Assembly (NCBI GenBank): GCA_025355935.1 | Contig: JANXYS010000478.1 | Location: forward strand, 1 to 8,509 | DNA length: 8,509 bases | Source: Chitinophagales bacterium | GTDB taxonomy: Bacteria; Bacteroidota; Bacteroidia; Chitinophagales; Chitinophagaceae | Direction: 5' to 3' | Shown: positions 1 to 7,323 of the stretch, piece by piece | How the letters are laid out: the number at the start of each line of letters is the position of its first letter | How positions within the stretch are numbered: the first letter of the stretch is position 1 | Position numbers and translations under genes: made by a program | Notes under the pieces: generated by a model | What the model saw: only the letters and a program-made list of their open reading frames with translations | Database searches by the model: none | Told to the model about the DNA's origin: nothing

Positions 1-2
1 AG

Positions 3-110
3 TTAAGCGATGAGTTACTGGACAGTTCGCGAAGCCTCGTAACGCAACAGGGAGCTAACCGGGTTTGGGCGGCTCAGGCGGTCATCGCGGAAATATTACA
101 AACAAATTAA
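3..110 (+). CDS. N-acylornithine carbamoyltransferase, C-terminal end (partial)
   Basis: Only the last 35 codons and the TAA stop are in the window; the gene enters from the left edge. The visible tail reads LVTQQGANRVWAAQAVIAE near its end. The NRVWAAQAV stretch resembles the C-terminal helix of Bacteroidota transcarbamylases acting on N-acetyl- or N-succinyl-ornithine (argF'). These enzymes carry out carbamoylation to N-acylcitrulline in the cytoplasm. The position directly upstream of argB fits the arginine operon of this phylum. The segment is too short to tell acetyl from succinyl specificity, because the residues that decide it lie in the missing N-terminal half. The identification rests on a short motif plus context, so an ordinary ornithine carbamoyltransferase is not excluded. 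Confidence 0.7.
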   Translation, partial: LSDELLDSSRSLVTQQGANRVWAAQAVIAEILQTN

Positions 111-127
111 AGCCGTTAAAATTCAAA

Positions 128-928
128 ATGGATCCTTTATACGTAATAAAAATTGGCGGAAATATCATTGATGATGACCTGAAATTATCTTCCTTCCTGC
201 AGGCTTTTACGCACATAAAAGGCCCACGGATACTTGTTCACGGCGGAGGAAAGATGGCCACCAGGCTGGCAGAAAGTATGGGAATAAAACAGCAGATGAT
301 TGAGGGCCGCAGGGTAACGGATGCGGGCACCTTAAAAATTGTGACCATGGTATACGCTGGCTATATTAATAAAAACATTGTTGCGCAACTTCAATCTTAC
401 GGCTGTAATGCGATAGGTTTATCAGGCGCTGATGGAAACCTTATAAAAAGCCGGAAGCGGGGCTCTAACGTTCCTGCGGGGATAAAGCCTTCGGATTATG
501 GTTTTGTAGGAGACGTTGAAACTGTAAATGACGGATTATTGAAGAGTTTATTGAGTAGTGATCATTGCATTGTAGTGGCGCCCATTAGTCATGATGGCAA
601 TGGATTGCTTTTAAATACAAACGCTGATACGATTGCAATGGAAATTGCAGTAGCGATGATCAGGCATTTTGACGTTTCACTGATCTATTGCTTCGAAAAA
701 GAGGGCGTTCTGATGGACGCCTCGGATGAAGGAAGTATTATTCCCCAAATTGATACAGCTTATTTTGAAGAATTAAAAATGAAGGGAGTAGTTACAGACG
801 GGATGCTACCGAAAATGCAAAATGCATTTTCGGCTATCAATGCCGGAGTAAGCCATGTTTCGATAGGCCATGCTGATAATATTAAATTAATTATCGACAA
901 TAAGTCGGGTACAAATATTCTGGCATGA
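128..928 (+). CDS. argB: Acetylglutamate kinase (amino-acid kinase family)
   Basis: Phosphorylates the gamma-carboxyl of N-acylglutamate with ATP, the second step of arginine biosynthesis, in the cytoplasm. The 266-residue product is typical in length. It shows VIKIGGN (residues 6-12, with Lys8 and the phosphate-binding glycines), VHGGGK (37-42), RVTDAGTL (62-69, substrate-binding Arg62), LSGADGNLI (98-106), NTNADTIA (163-170, Asn164 and Asp167) and DGMLPKM (224-230, Lys229). Together these are the signature of the family. I chose the ATG at 128 over an in-frame TTG at 65. The extra 21 residues would precede the conserved first strand and overlap the upstream transcarbamylase gene, whereas starting at 128 leaves a 17-base gap. 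The stop overlaps the next start (ATGA, 925-928), suggesting translational coupling. There is no long N-terminal extension like the one carried by arginine-inhibited hexameric enzymes. An N-succinylglutamate kinase, as in Bacteroides, is an alternative specificity. Confidence 0.93.
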   Translation: MDPLYVIKIGGNIIDDDLKLSSFLQAFTHIKGPRILVHGGGKMATRLAESMGIKQQMIEGRRVTDAGTLKIVTMVYAGYINKNIVAQLQSYGCNAIGLSGADGNLIKSRKRGSNVPAGIKPSDYGFVGDVETVNDGLLKSLLSSDHCIVVAPISHDGNGLLLNTNADTIAMEIAVAMIRHFDVSLIYCFEKEGVLMDASDEGSIIPQIDTAYFEELKMKGVVTDGMLPKMQNAFSAINAGVSHVSIGHADNIKLIIDNKSGTNILA

Positions 929-2019
929 ACACACAGGATTACCATTCCCGCACGAGTTCAGCAGTTAGTCTTTTAACCAAATTGATTGCAATACCATCCT
1001 TAAGCCGGCAAGAGAATATAACTGCCGATTGCATTGAGGCTTTCTTTGCAGAACATGGTATCCCCACTCAACGCAGAGGCAATAACATTTTCGCTGTTAA
1101 TAAATTCTTTGACGGTAAGAAACCAAGTATCCTCTTGAACTCACACCACGATACGGTTCCGCCAAATGAGTTATATACCCGTGATCCATTTAACCCGCTT
1201 ATCGACAATGGAAAAATTTATGGTCTTGGGAGTACTGACGCGGGCGCATCTCTGGCGTGTCTTGTAAGTGCTTTTATACATTTCTATGAGAATTCCTCTT
1301 CTCTTTATAACCTTGTTATCGCCGCCAGCGCAGAGGAAGAAATTAGTGGGAAAAACGGCATTGAAATGCTTTTCACTGACCCATTATTTAGGGGCTTGTT
1401 CTCAATGCCCGGGAGTTTTGCCTTGGTTGGCGAACCTACACAACTTCAGCTTGCTATTGCCGAAAAAGGTCTGCTGGTGCTTGATTGTGCCGCGTTGGGA
1501 AGTGCCGGCCATGCAGCGCGCAATGAAGGGGAAAATGCGATTTATAAAGCAATGGAAGCTATTACCTGGATAAAAAACTATCAATTTCCAAAAATTTCGT
1601 TGTTGTTAGGTGCGGTACAAATGTCCGTAACGTCGATTTCGACTGAGAACAGATCTCATAACGTTACGCCTGCAAGCTGCCATTTTGTAATCGATGTTAG
1701 GCTTAATGAGCTATACAGCCATGAAGAGGTAATAGAAATAATAGCGAAAAACACTGTACTTAAAATTAGTGCCAGAAGTACGAGATTGAAGGCATCTGCT
1801 ATCAGTCCTGATCACCCGGTGGTACTTGCCGGTCTGAAGTTGGGAGCATCAACATTTGGTTCGCCGACTATGTCTGACCAGTCCCTTATTCCGCTGTCTT
1901 CTGTAAAATGCGGCCCCGGGTATAGCGGGCAGAGTCACCAGGCCGATGAATTCATCTTATTGGAGGATATGAATAATGGTGTGAGTTTTTATATTAGCCT
2001 TCTTGAAGATTTGCTTTGA
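925..2019 (+). CDS. argE: M20 family deacylase, ArgE-like (N-acylcitrulline/N-acylornithine deacetylase)
   Basis: A 364-residue zinc-dependent hydrolase of the M20/ArgE-DapE family that removes the N-acyl group from an arginine intermediate. The di-metal site can be traced: SHHDTVP (His74, Asp76), STDAG (bridging Asp105), the EEE run at 137-139 (general base and metal ligand), GEPT (Glu170) and SHQADEF (final ligand His338). The lid (dimerisation) domain lies roughly between residues 180 and 290 and contains GHAARNEGENA. The gene overlaps argB by four bases and precedes argH, which places it in the arginine pathway and argues against DapE or a generic dipeptidase. With an N-acylornithine carbamoyltransferase upstream, the likely substrate is N-acetyl- or N-succinyl-L-citrulline, giving citrulline for the next enzymes. 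That specificity is inferred from gene order, not from residues I can read. It is slightly shorter than proteobacterial ArgE. Confidence 0.85.
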   Translation: MNTQDYHSRTSSAVSLLTKLIAIPSLSRQENITADCIEAFFAEHGIPTQRRGNNIFAVNKFFDGKKPSILLNSHHDTVPPNELYTRDPFNPLIDNGKIYGLGSTDAGASLACLVSAFIHFYENSSSLYNLVIAASAEEEISGKNGIEMLFTDPLFRGLFSMPGSFALVGEPTQLQLAIAEKGLLVLDCAALGSAGHAARNEGENAIYKAMEAITWIKNYQFPKISLLLGAVQMSVTSISTENRSHNVTPASCHFVIDVRLNELYSHEEVIEIIAKNTVLKISARSTRLKASAISPDHPVVLAGLKLGASTFGSPTMSDQSLIPLSSVKCGPGYSGQSHQADEFILLEDMNNGVSFYISLLEDLL

Positions 2020-2069
2020 AGCTACAAAAGGTCGATTCAACGGTCCGTTTAAATATATACTAAGAAATT

Positions 2070-3401
2070 ATGAAACTCTGGCAGAAGAAATTAGACACCA
2101 ATAAGGCCGTCGAAATATTTACGGTTGGTAACGATCGTCAGTTCGATCTCATGCTTGCACCTTTCGATATCCTCGGTAATATTGCCCATGCAAAAATGCT
2201 TGCTTCTGTTGGGCTCCTTACTACAGACGAAGCAGGGCAGCTGACCGCGGCTTTACAGCAGATTTACCAATCTACCCAGGATGGCAGTTTTTCCATTGAT
2301 GAAAAGACGGAGGATGTTCATTCTCAAATTGAAATTCTGCTTACACAAAAACTGGGAGACGTTGGAAAAAAAATCCATTCTGCCCGCAGTCGTAACGACC
2401 AGGTTTTAGTTGATGTCAAACTTTATTTAAGGCAGGAGATACAGGATTTGGTCGAAGATATATACCAGTTCTTTAAATTGCTACAATCCAAGAGCGAGCA
2501 GTTTAAAGACCATTTGCTTCCTGGTTACACCCACCTGCAACTCGCCATGCCTTCGTCGTTTGGGTTATGGTTTGGTGCCTATGCCGAAAGTTTAGTGGAT
2601 GACATAGAAACACTTCGCTCAGCTTATAATGTAGTAAATAAAAACCCCCTGGGAAGTGCAGCTGGTTACGGGTCATCCTTTCCCATCGATCGGACCCTTA
2701 CTACCCGTTTGCTCGGGTTTGGCAGCCTCAATTACAATGTAGTATATGCGCAAATGGGGCGGGGGAAAGCAGAAAGAATTACGGCGCAGGCAATGGCGAA
2801 TGTTGCGGATACCCTCGCCAAGATGAGCATGGACATATGCCTTTATCTCAACCAGAATTTTAATTTTGTATCTTTTCCGCCGGAATTAACAACGGGTAGC
2901 AGCATCATGCCACATAAAAAAAATCCCGATGTTTTTGAACTGATCAGATCATACTGTAACCGGATAAAAGCCCTGCCAAATGAGATCACCCTTATGACAA
3001 CCAATTTACCTAGTGGTTACCACCGTGATCTGCAACTTTTAAAAGAACATCTTTTTCCGGCATTTACTACTATTCGTAATTGCCTGCAAATGGCAACACT
3101 TATGTTTGAAAATATTAATGTTCAGCAGGATATCCTGGAGGACAAAAAGTATCGTTACCTATTTAGCGTGGAAGAAGTAAACAAACTCGTATTACAGGGA
3201 GTGCCTTTCCGTGACGCTTACCGTAGGGTCGGTGAAGAAATTGAGAATAATAGCTTCACGCACACTACCCATATCTCTCATTCGCATGAAGGTTCTATCA
3301 ATAATCTTCAAACTTCTTCCATACTTGCAATGATGGACCAGGTTATGAGTGGTTTTAATTTTGGTACTGCGAAAATAGCGTTAGATCAATTATTAGTCTA
3401 A
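2070..3401 (+). CDS. argH: Argininosuccinate lyase
   Basis: Splits argininosuccinate into arginine and fumarate, the last step of arginine synthesis; a cytoplasmic homotetramer of the fumarase/aspartase superfamily. The 443-residue product is near the family's usual 450-465. The three conserved regions are clear: HSARSRNDQV (residues 103-112), GYTHLQLAMP (152-161, with catalytic His155) and the lyase signature GSSIMPHKKNPD (276-287), whose flexible-loop serines (277-278) include the catalytic acid. The gene starts 50 bases after the argE-like stop, with an A/T-rich stretch and no Shine-Dalgarno ahead of the ATG, and no terminator is visible in the gap. Co-transcription with argB-argE is therefore likely. 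The absence of argG in this span means argininosuccinate synthase must be encoded upstream of the window or elsewhere. Confidence 0.95.
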   Translation: MKLWQKKLDTNKAVEIFTVGNDRQFDLMLAPFDILGNIAHAKMLASVGLLTTDEAGQLTAALQQIYQSTQDGSFSIDEKTEDVHSQIEILLTQKLGDVGKKIHSARSRNDQVLVDVKLYLRQEIQDLVEDIYQFFKLLQSKSEQFKDHLLPGYTHLQLAMPSSFGLWFGAYAESLVDDIETLRSAYNVVNKNPLGSAAGYGSSFPIDRTLTTRLLGFGSLNYNVVYAQMGRGKAERITAQAMANVADTLAKMSMDICLYLNQNFNFVSFPPELTTGSSIMPHKKNPDVFELIRSYCNRIKALPNEITLMTTNLPSGYHRDLQLLKEHLFPAFTTIRNCLQMATLMFENINVQQDILEDKKYRYLFSVEEVNKLVLQGVPFRDAYRRVGEEIENNSFTHTTHISHSHEGSINNLQTSSILAMMDQVMSGFNFGTAKIALDQLLV

Positions 3402-3442
3402 ATTGCCCGCACAAAGGACATTCTATTATTTAAAAACGGAAT

Positions 3443-4606
3443 ATGGCGGAACAAAGAAAGCGGATTGCCATCATGGGCTCTACGGGTTCCATCGGTACTC
3501 AGGCGCTGGATGTAATTCGATCTCAGGCGGAACTTTTTGAAGTTGAAATACTAACTGCCCAAACGAACGATGAACTCCTGGTAAAACAGGCCCTGGAATT
3601 TATGCCTAATGCCATAGTGATTGGTGATGAGAAAAAGTATGAAGTAGTTAAATTGGCCCTGGCTTCTACTAACATTAAAGTTTTTACCGGGGAACATGCA
3701 CTTGAAGAGGTGGCAGATTTTGATACCTATGACATAATGCTTGCCGCTATCGTAGGGTTTGCAGGCTTAAAGCCAACACTGAAAGCTATCAGTAAAGGCA
3801 AAATGATTGCGCTGGCAAATAAAGAAACGCTTGTTGTTGCCGGCGACATTGTGATGCAGCTCGCCCTTGAAAATAGAGCTCCCATTATTCCTGTTGATAG
3901 CGAGCATTCCGCAATCTTTCAATGCCTGGTAGGGGAATCAAGAAACGCGATAGAAAAAATTATACTCACTGCTAGTGGCGGCCCCTTTCTTGGTAAAAAA
4001 CCTAACTTCCTTGTTAATGTTAAAAGAGATCACGCGTTACAGCATCCGAACTGGAGCATGGGCGCAAAAATTACAATTGACTCAGCAACCTTAATGAACA
4101 AAGGGCTGGAAATGATTGAAGCCAAGTGGCTCTTCAATCTTCAGCCTCACCAGATAGAAGTAGTAGTTCATCCGCAAAGTATTGTTCATAGCCTCGTGCA
4201 ATTTGAGGATGGAAGCCTGAAAGCCCAAATCGGTTTACCCGACATGAAATTACCAATACAGTACGCATTAGGATTTCCTAACAGGATAAAAAACGACTTC
4301 CCAAGGTTTAATTTTCGCAAATATCCAGCGTTGAATTTTGAAGAGCCCGATTATAAGACCTTTAGAAATCTGGGTTTATCAATTGAAGCACTTAAAGCAG
4401 GTGGAAATATGGCATGTACTTTAAATGCGGCTAATGAAATTGCAGTATGGGCATTTTTAAAAAACAGAATTGGGTTTCTCGACATCACCGCCGTTGTTGA
4501 AAAAACCATGGAAACCATCAGCTTTATCAAAAAACCCACGCTGGAGGAATATTTTGAAACAGACGGCGAGGCACGTAACTTCGCCGCGTCAATGATGAAA
4601 TTATAA
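3443..4606 (+). CDS. dxr: 1-deoxy-D-xylulose 5-phosphate reductoisomerase
   Basis: Converts DXP to 2-C-methyl-D-erythritol 4-phosphate with NADPH, the committed step of the MEP isoprenoid pathway, in the cytoplasm. At 387 residues it has family length. It carries the NADPH-binding loop GSTGSIG (residues 12-18), ANKETLVVAG (125-134), the metal ligands in VDSEHS (Asp152, Glu154) and LEMIEA (Glu223), TASGGPF (176-182) and the flexible substrate loop HPNWSMG (201-207, with His201, Trp204 and Met206). All catalytic positions known for the E. coli enzyme have counterparts here. It lies 41 bases after argH with no hairpin between, and is followed 103 bases later by rseP. The dxr-rseP neighbourhood occurs in many phyla; the link to the arginine genes looks like simple operon adjacency and not a functional tie. 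Confidence 0.97.
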   Translation: MAEQRKRIAIMGSTGSIGTQALDVIRSQAELFEVEILTAQTNDELLVKQALEFMPNAIVIGDEKKYEVVKLALASTNIKVFTGEHALEEVADFDTYDIMLAAIVGFAGLKPTLKAISKGKMIALANKETLVVAGDIVMQLALENRAPIIPVDSEHSAIFQCLVGESRNAIEKIILTASGGPFLGKKPNFLVNVKRDHALQHPNWSMGAKITIDSATLMNKGLEMIEAKWLFNLQPHQIEVVVHPQSIVHSLVQFEDGSLKAQIGLPDMKLPIQYALGFPNRIKNDFPRFNFRKYPALNFEEPDYKTFRNLGLSIEALKAGGNMACTLNAANEIAVWAFLKNRIGFLDITAVVEKTMETISFIKKPTLEEYFETDGEARNFAASMMKL

Positions 4607-4709
4607 TTTTCATTTGTTGTCAGCTGGTATCCTGCTCGCGAATGCACGCTGCTATCGGCTACCCTCGTAAAAAACATCTTACAAAGTTCATCTAAACACA
4701 AGTATAAAA

Positions 4710-6104
4710 ATGCCGTTTGATATAATATTAGCGATTAACTGGCCAAGCGTTGGTTTAAAAGCTGCCCAACTACTTTTATCGCTCTCCATCCTTGTAGTGC
4801 TCCATGAATTCGGACATTATATTACGGCTAAATGGTTTAAATGCCGTGTTGAAAAATTCTACCTTTTTTTTGATCCCTGGTTTTCTATTTTTAAGAAAAA
4901 GATCGGGGAAACAGAGTACGGAGTAGGGTGGCTACCGTTGGGTGGCTATGTAAAGATTGCGGGGATGGTAGATGAAAGTATGGACAAGGAGCAAATGAAG
5001 ATGCCTCCACAGCCATGGGAATTCAGAAGCAAGCCAGCCTGGCAACGCCTGATAATTATGCTGGGAGGGGTTACAGTAAATGTTTTACTTGCTTTTGTTA
5101 TTTATGCCGGCATATTGATGGTGTGGGGAGAAAAAAAGATCCCTGCCGATTCATTGAAGTATGGTATATCTTTCAATGACCCTATCTTTAAAGACCTCGG
5201 TTTTAAAAATGGGGACAAGGTTGTTGCCGTTGATGGTAAACCGGTAAATGATTTCACTGACGTTCTGAAGCAATTGCTTTTGGTAGATAAAGATGTAACC
5301 ATCATTCGCGACGAAAAGAGGCTAACAATTCCAATGCCGGTGGACCTGATTGGAAAACTAGTAGAGAAAAAAAAATCGGCTGACGGCCCTTTAATTAGTC
5401 CACGCATTCCCGTTAGTGTATTTAATGTGGCTGATACCTCTGTTGCTTACAAAGCCGGTCTTCGCACGGGCGACCAAATATTGCAGGTTGATAGTTCGGC
5501 TACAAAATTCTCCGATGAATTTTCGGAGGTCATGAAAACGAAACCTGTCAATTCAGAAATTCATTTAACAGTGAAAAGAGGGGATTCTATTGTTGCTTTC
5601 AACACCAAGACTAATAAATCCGGCCAGATCGGTTTCAGCCGCCCATCGCAATTTGAACAATACGATAGCATGGGGATCTTTAAATATACCGTAACTAAAT
5701 ACAGCTTTTTTGAAGCCATACCCGGCGGAATAAGAAGAGCAGGAACTGAATTAAAGTTTTATATTGATCAGTTTAGGAAAATATTGTCACCAAGCACCGG
5801 TGCTTACAAAGGTGTTGGAGGGTTTAAAGCCATGGGCTCAGTTTTTTCGGGTGATGGCTGGGATTGGGAGCACTTTTGGACCATTACAGCATTTTTCTCT
5901 ATCGTTCTTGCTTTCATGAATTTGCTGCCGATTCCGGCACTTGATGGCGGGCATGTATTGTTTACATTAATAGAAATGATTACTGGCAGGAAACCAAGCG
6001 AAAAATTCCTGGAATATGCCCAGATTGGTGGTATGGTGATCCTGCTTGCACTTATGTTATACGCAAATGGAAATGACTGGTTTGGTTGGGGACGGACGAA
6101 ATAA
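4710..6104 (+). CDS. rseP: RseP-type site-2 intramembrane zinc metalloprotease (M50)
   Basis: A polytopic inner-membrane protease that, in relatives, makes the second cut in membrane-bound anti-sigma factors or clears signal-peptide remnants. The 464-residue product has HEFGH (residues 32-36, zinc ligands His32 and His36, catalytic Glu33) inside the first membrane helix. The LDGGH motif (411-415, third ligand Asp412) sits in a C-terminal helix after NLLPIPA. PLGGYVKIAGM (76-86) is the usual membrane-reentrant element. Further membrane helices fall near 113-138 and 437-452. Two PDZ-like domains lie between: the first around DLGFKNGDKVVAVDGKPV (162-179), the second around AYKAGLRTGDQILQVDS (246-262). 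This matches the two-PDZ layout of RseP and not the single-PDZ SpoIVFB/RasP type. The ATG at 4710 places HEFGH at the usual distance from the N-terminus. Whether its target is an anti-sigma factor cannot be told here. Confidence 0.95.
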   Translation: MPFDIILAINWPSVGLKAAQLLLSLSILVVLHEFGHYITAKWFKCRVEKFYLFFDPWFSIFKKKIGETEYGVGWLPLGGYVKIAGMVDESMDKEQMKMPPQPWEFRSKPAWQRLIIMLGGVTVNVLLAFVIYAGILMVWGEKKIPADSLKYGISFNDPIFKDLGFKNGDKVVAVDGKPVNDFTDVLKQLLLVDKDVTIIRDEKRLTIPMPVDLIGKLVEKKKSADGPLISPRIPVSVFNVADTSVAYKAGLRTGDQILQVDSSATKFSDEFSEVMKTKPVNSEIHLTVKRGDSIVAFNTKTNKSGQIGFSRPSQFEQYDSMGIFKYTVTKYSFFEAIPGGIRRAGTELKFYIDQFRKILSPSTGAYKGVGGFKAMGSVFSGDGWDWEHFWTITAFFSIVLAFMNLLPIPALDGGHVLFTLIEMITGRKPSEKFLEYAQIGGMVILLALMLYANGNDWFGWGRTK

Positions 6105-6131
6105 ACAGGCAATGTTAATAGAAAGCGAATG

Positions 6132-6157
6132 ATTTATTAGCATTAATATTTATTAGC
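6132..6157 (+). repeat. Short tandem-like direct repeat ATTTATTAGC x2
   Basis: The ten bases ATTTATTAGC occur at 6132-6141 and again at 6148-6157, separated by six bases, in the A/T-rich 78-base gap between rseP and the three-helix protein gene. Spacing between repeat starts is 16 bases. It might be a protein-binding site upstream of the next gene, or chance in A/T-rich DNA. No clear TAnnTTTG promoter element or terminator hairpin is visible in this gap. Confidence 0.35.
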
Positions 6158-6182
6158 TCTTGCTCTTTTAAATCTGATATGT

Positions 6183-6491
6183 ATGCGTTTTTTCTCAAGA
6201 GTTGCCTTAATTTGTAATCTCTGTTTCATCATATCCGTTATCATGCGTCTTGTAAAAATTGGAACCAACGCGAAGGGGAACGGATATAACGGGGCATTAA
6301 AAGTTGAGCCCATTATTAGCAGCATCGTTGTTCTTGGATGGATAGCTATTTTTGTGAATATTATTTTCGCAATCGTCTTCATCTCCCGGTATCCTGCGAA
6401 GAAAATGAACAATATTCCCCGCTGGATCGTTTTCTTTAATATAATCCTGGTGCCTATGCAGGTATATTATTTCTTTTTTAGTAACTTTTAG
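6183..6491 (+). CDS. Small protein with three predicted membrane helices, function unknown
   Basis: I do not recognise a named family. The 102-residue product is strongly hydrophobic, with likely membrane helices at about residues 5-22, 44-68 and 79-99. A polar, glycine- and lysine-containing loop (24-42, containing KIGTNAKGNGYNG) separates the first two, and a short basic loop RYPAKKMNNIPR (69-80) separates the last two. No signal-peptide cleavage site or catalytic motif stands out. The stop lies one base before the transporter start, so the two are almost certainly co-transcribed and probably translationally coupled. This supports the frame as a real gene and hints at a role beside the transporter, though that role is only inferred from position. 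The ATG at 6183 is the first in-frame start after the gap; an ATG at 6179 is in another frame. Confidence 0.75.
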   Translation: MRFFSRVALICNLCFIISVIMRLVKIGTNAKGNGYNGALKVEPIISSIVVLGWIAIFVNIIFAIVFISRYPAKKMNNIPRWIVFFNIILVPMQVYYFFFSNF

Positions 6492-6492
6492 C

Positions 6493-7275
6493 ATGATCCA
6501 GCAAATATTAAAAGATAAGCCAACAAAGCTTTTTGTATTCTTTACAGCTTTTTTTGTCGCTAATGCGCTAATCGCAGAATGTATCGGCGGCAAGATATTT
6601 TCCCTTGAAAAGCTGTTTGGCGCACAACCGCTAAACTTTTCCCTCCTTGGTGAAAAAGGCCTGGCCATAAGCCTTACATGCGGAGTACTGCTTTGGCCGC
6701 TTGAGTTTGTTATGACTGATATTATCAACGAATATTACGGTCCAAAGGCGGTTAGAAGAATCTCCTACATTGCTGTAGGACTTATATCGTACGCGTTTCT
6801 GATGTTTTACGCTGCAATTCATATCCCCGGAGCTGATTTTTGGTACGGAACCGGAGTGAAGGACGGGGTGCCTGATATGGGTAAAGCGTTTAATGCAATC
6901 TTCGGGCAGGGAATGTGGATCATCCTGGGTAGCCTGGTTGCTTTCCTGGTTAGCCAGCTTGTTGACGTAACGGTGTTCCATCAGATAAAAAAATATACAG
7001 GGGAAAAAAAGATGTGGTTGCGCGCTACTGGTTCAACAGTAGTTTCACAATTAGTGGACAGCTTTATTGTACTTTTTATTGCGTTCAAGGTCGGTAAAGG
7101 CTGGAGCATACAAAAGGTGCTTGCAATTTGTATGGTGAACTACATGTACAAATTTTTAGTTGCATTAATATTAACTCCGCTGATCTATTTCATCCATAAC
7201 AGGATAAGGGATTATGTAGGTGCCGATACGGCCGAACGAATGCAGCTGGCTGCCATGGGAAGGGAGGAAGCATAA
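6493..7275 (+). CDS. yhhQ: Queuosine precursor transporter, YhhQ/VUT family (COG1738)
   Basis: A 260-residue polytopic inner-membrane protein of the family that includes E. coli YhhQ, which imports queuosine precursors such as preQ0/preQ1 for the tRNA wobble-base modification. Family hallmarks are TDIINEYYG (residues 75-83) followed by KAVRRISY (85-92), SQLVDVTVFHQIKKYTG (154-170) and ATGSTVVSQLVDSFIV (178-193). About six hydrophobic helices are evident (near 10-30, 57-75, 92-110, 139-160, 183-200 and 208-234). The N-terminal part and the loop around 111-137 are somewhat longer than in E. coli YhhQ. The C-terminus (238-260) is charged and cytoplasmic in character. Substrate is inferred from the family; no queuosine-synthesis gene lies in the window. 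It is the last gene of the plus-strand run, and a hairpin lies at its stop codon. Confidence 0.92.
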   Translation: MIQQILKDKPTKLFVFFTAFFVANALIAECIGGKIFSLEKLFGAQPLNFSLLGEKGLAISLTCGVLLWPLEFVMTDIINEYYGPKAVRRISYIAVGLISYAFLMFYAAIHIPGADFWYGTGVKDGVPDMGKAFNAIFGQGMWIILGSLVAFLVSQLVDVTVFHQIKKYTGEKKMWLRATGSTVVSQLVDSFIVLFIAFKVGKGWSIQKVLAICMVNYMYKFLVALILTPLIYFIHNRIRDYVGADTAERMQLAAMGREEA

Positions 7276-7299
7276 AAAAAGCATGGACCAGCCATGCTT
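7274..7299 (-). terminator. Rho-independent terminator for the minus-strand small gene
   Basis: A perfect 8-bp stem pairs AAGCATGG (7279-7286) with CCATGCTT (7292-7299) around a five-base loop. Read on the minus strand, the stem runs directly into a seven-T tract (7280-7274, partly within the stem), the classic intrinsic terminator form, 24 bases past the TAA of the small gene ending at 7324. Read on the plus strand the A-tract comes before the hairpin and no T-tract follows, so it should work less well for the transporter gene whose stop codon it touches. Confidence 0.75.
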
Positions 7300-7323
7300 A
7301 ATAAAGAACAATGTGAGAATCTA

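Noticed and set aside
1268..1573. 101-codon plus-strand frame inside the argE-like gene
   Set aside because: It lies fully within a gene whose metal-binding residues fit the other frame; it is a shifted-frame shadow.
4351..4701. 116-codon minus-strand frame over the end of dxr and the spacer
   Set aside because: Most of it is antisense to the well-supported dxr coding sequence. It shows no family motif, and no minus-strand promoter or terminator was seen.
6297..6728. 143-codon minus-strand frame across the three-helix gene and the start of yhhQ
   Set aside because: It is antisense to yhhQ, whose motifs are unambiguous, and its composition is that of a reverse-complement shadow.
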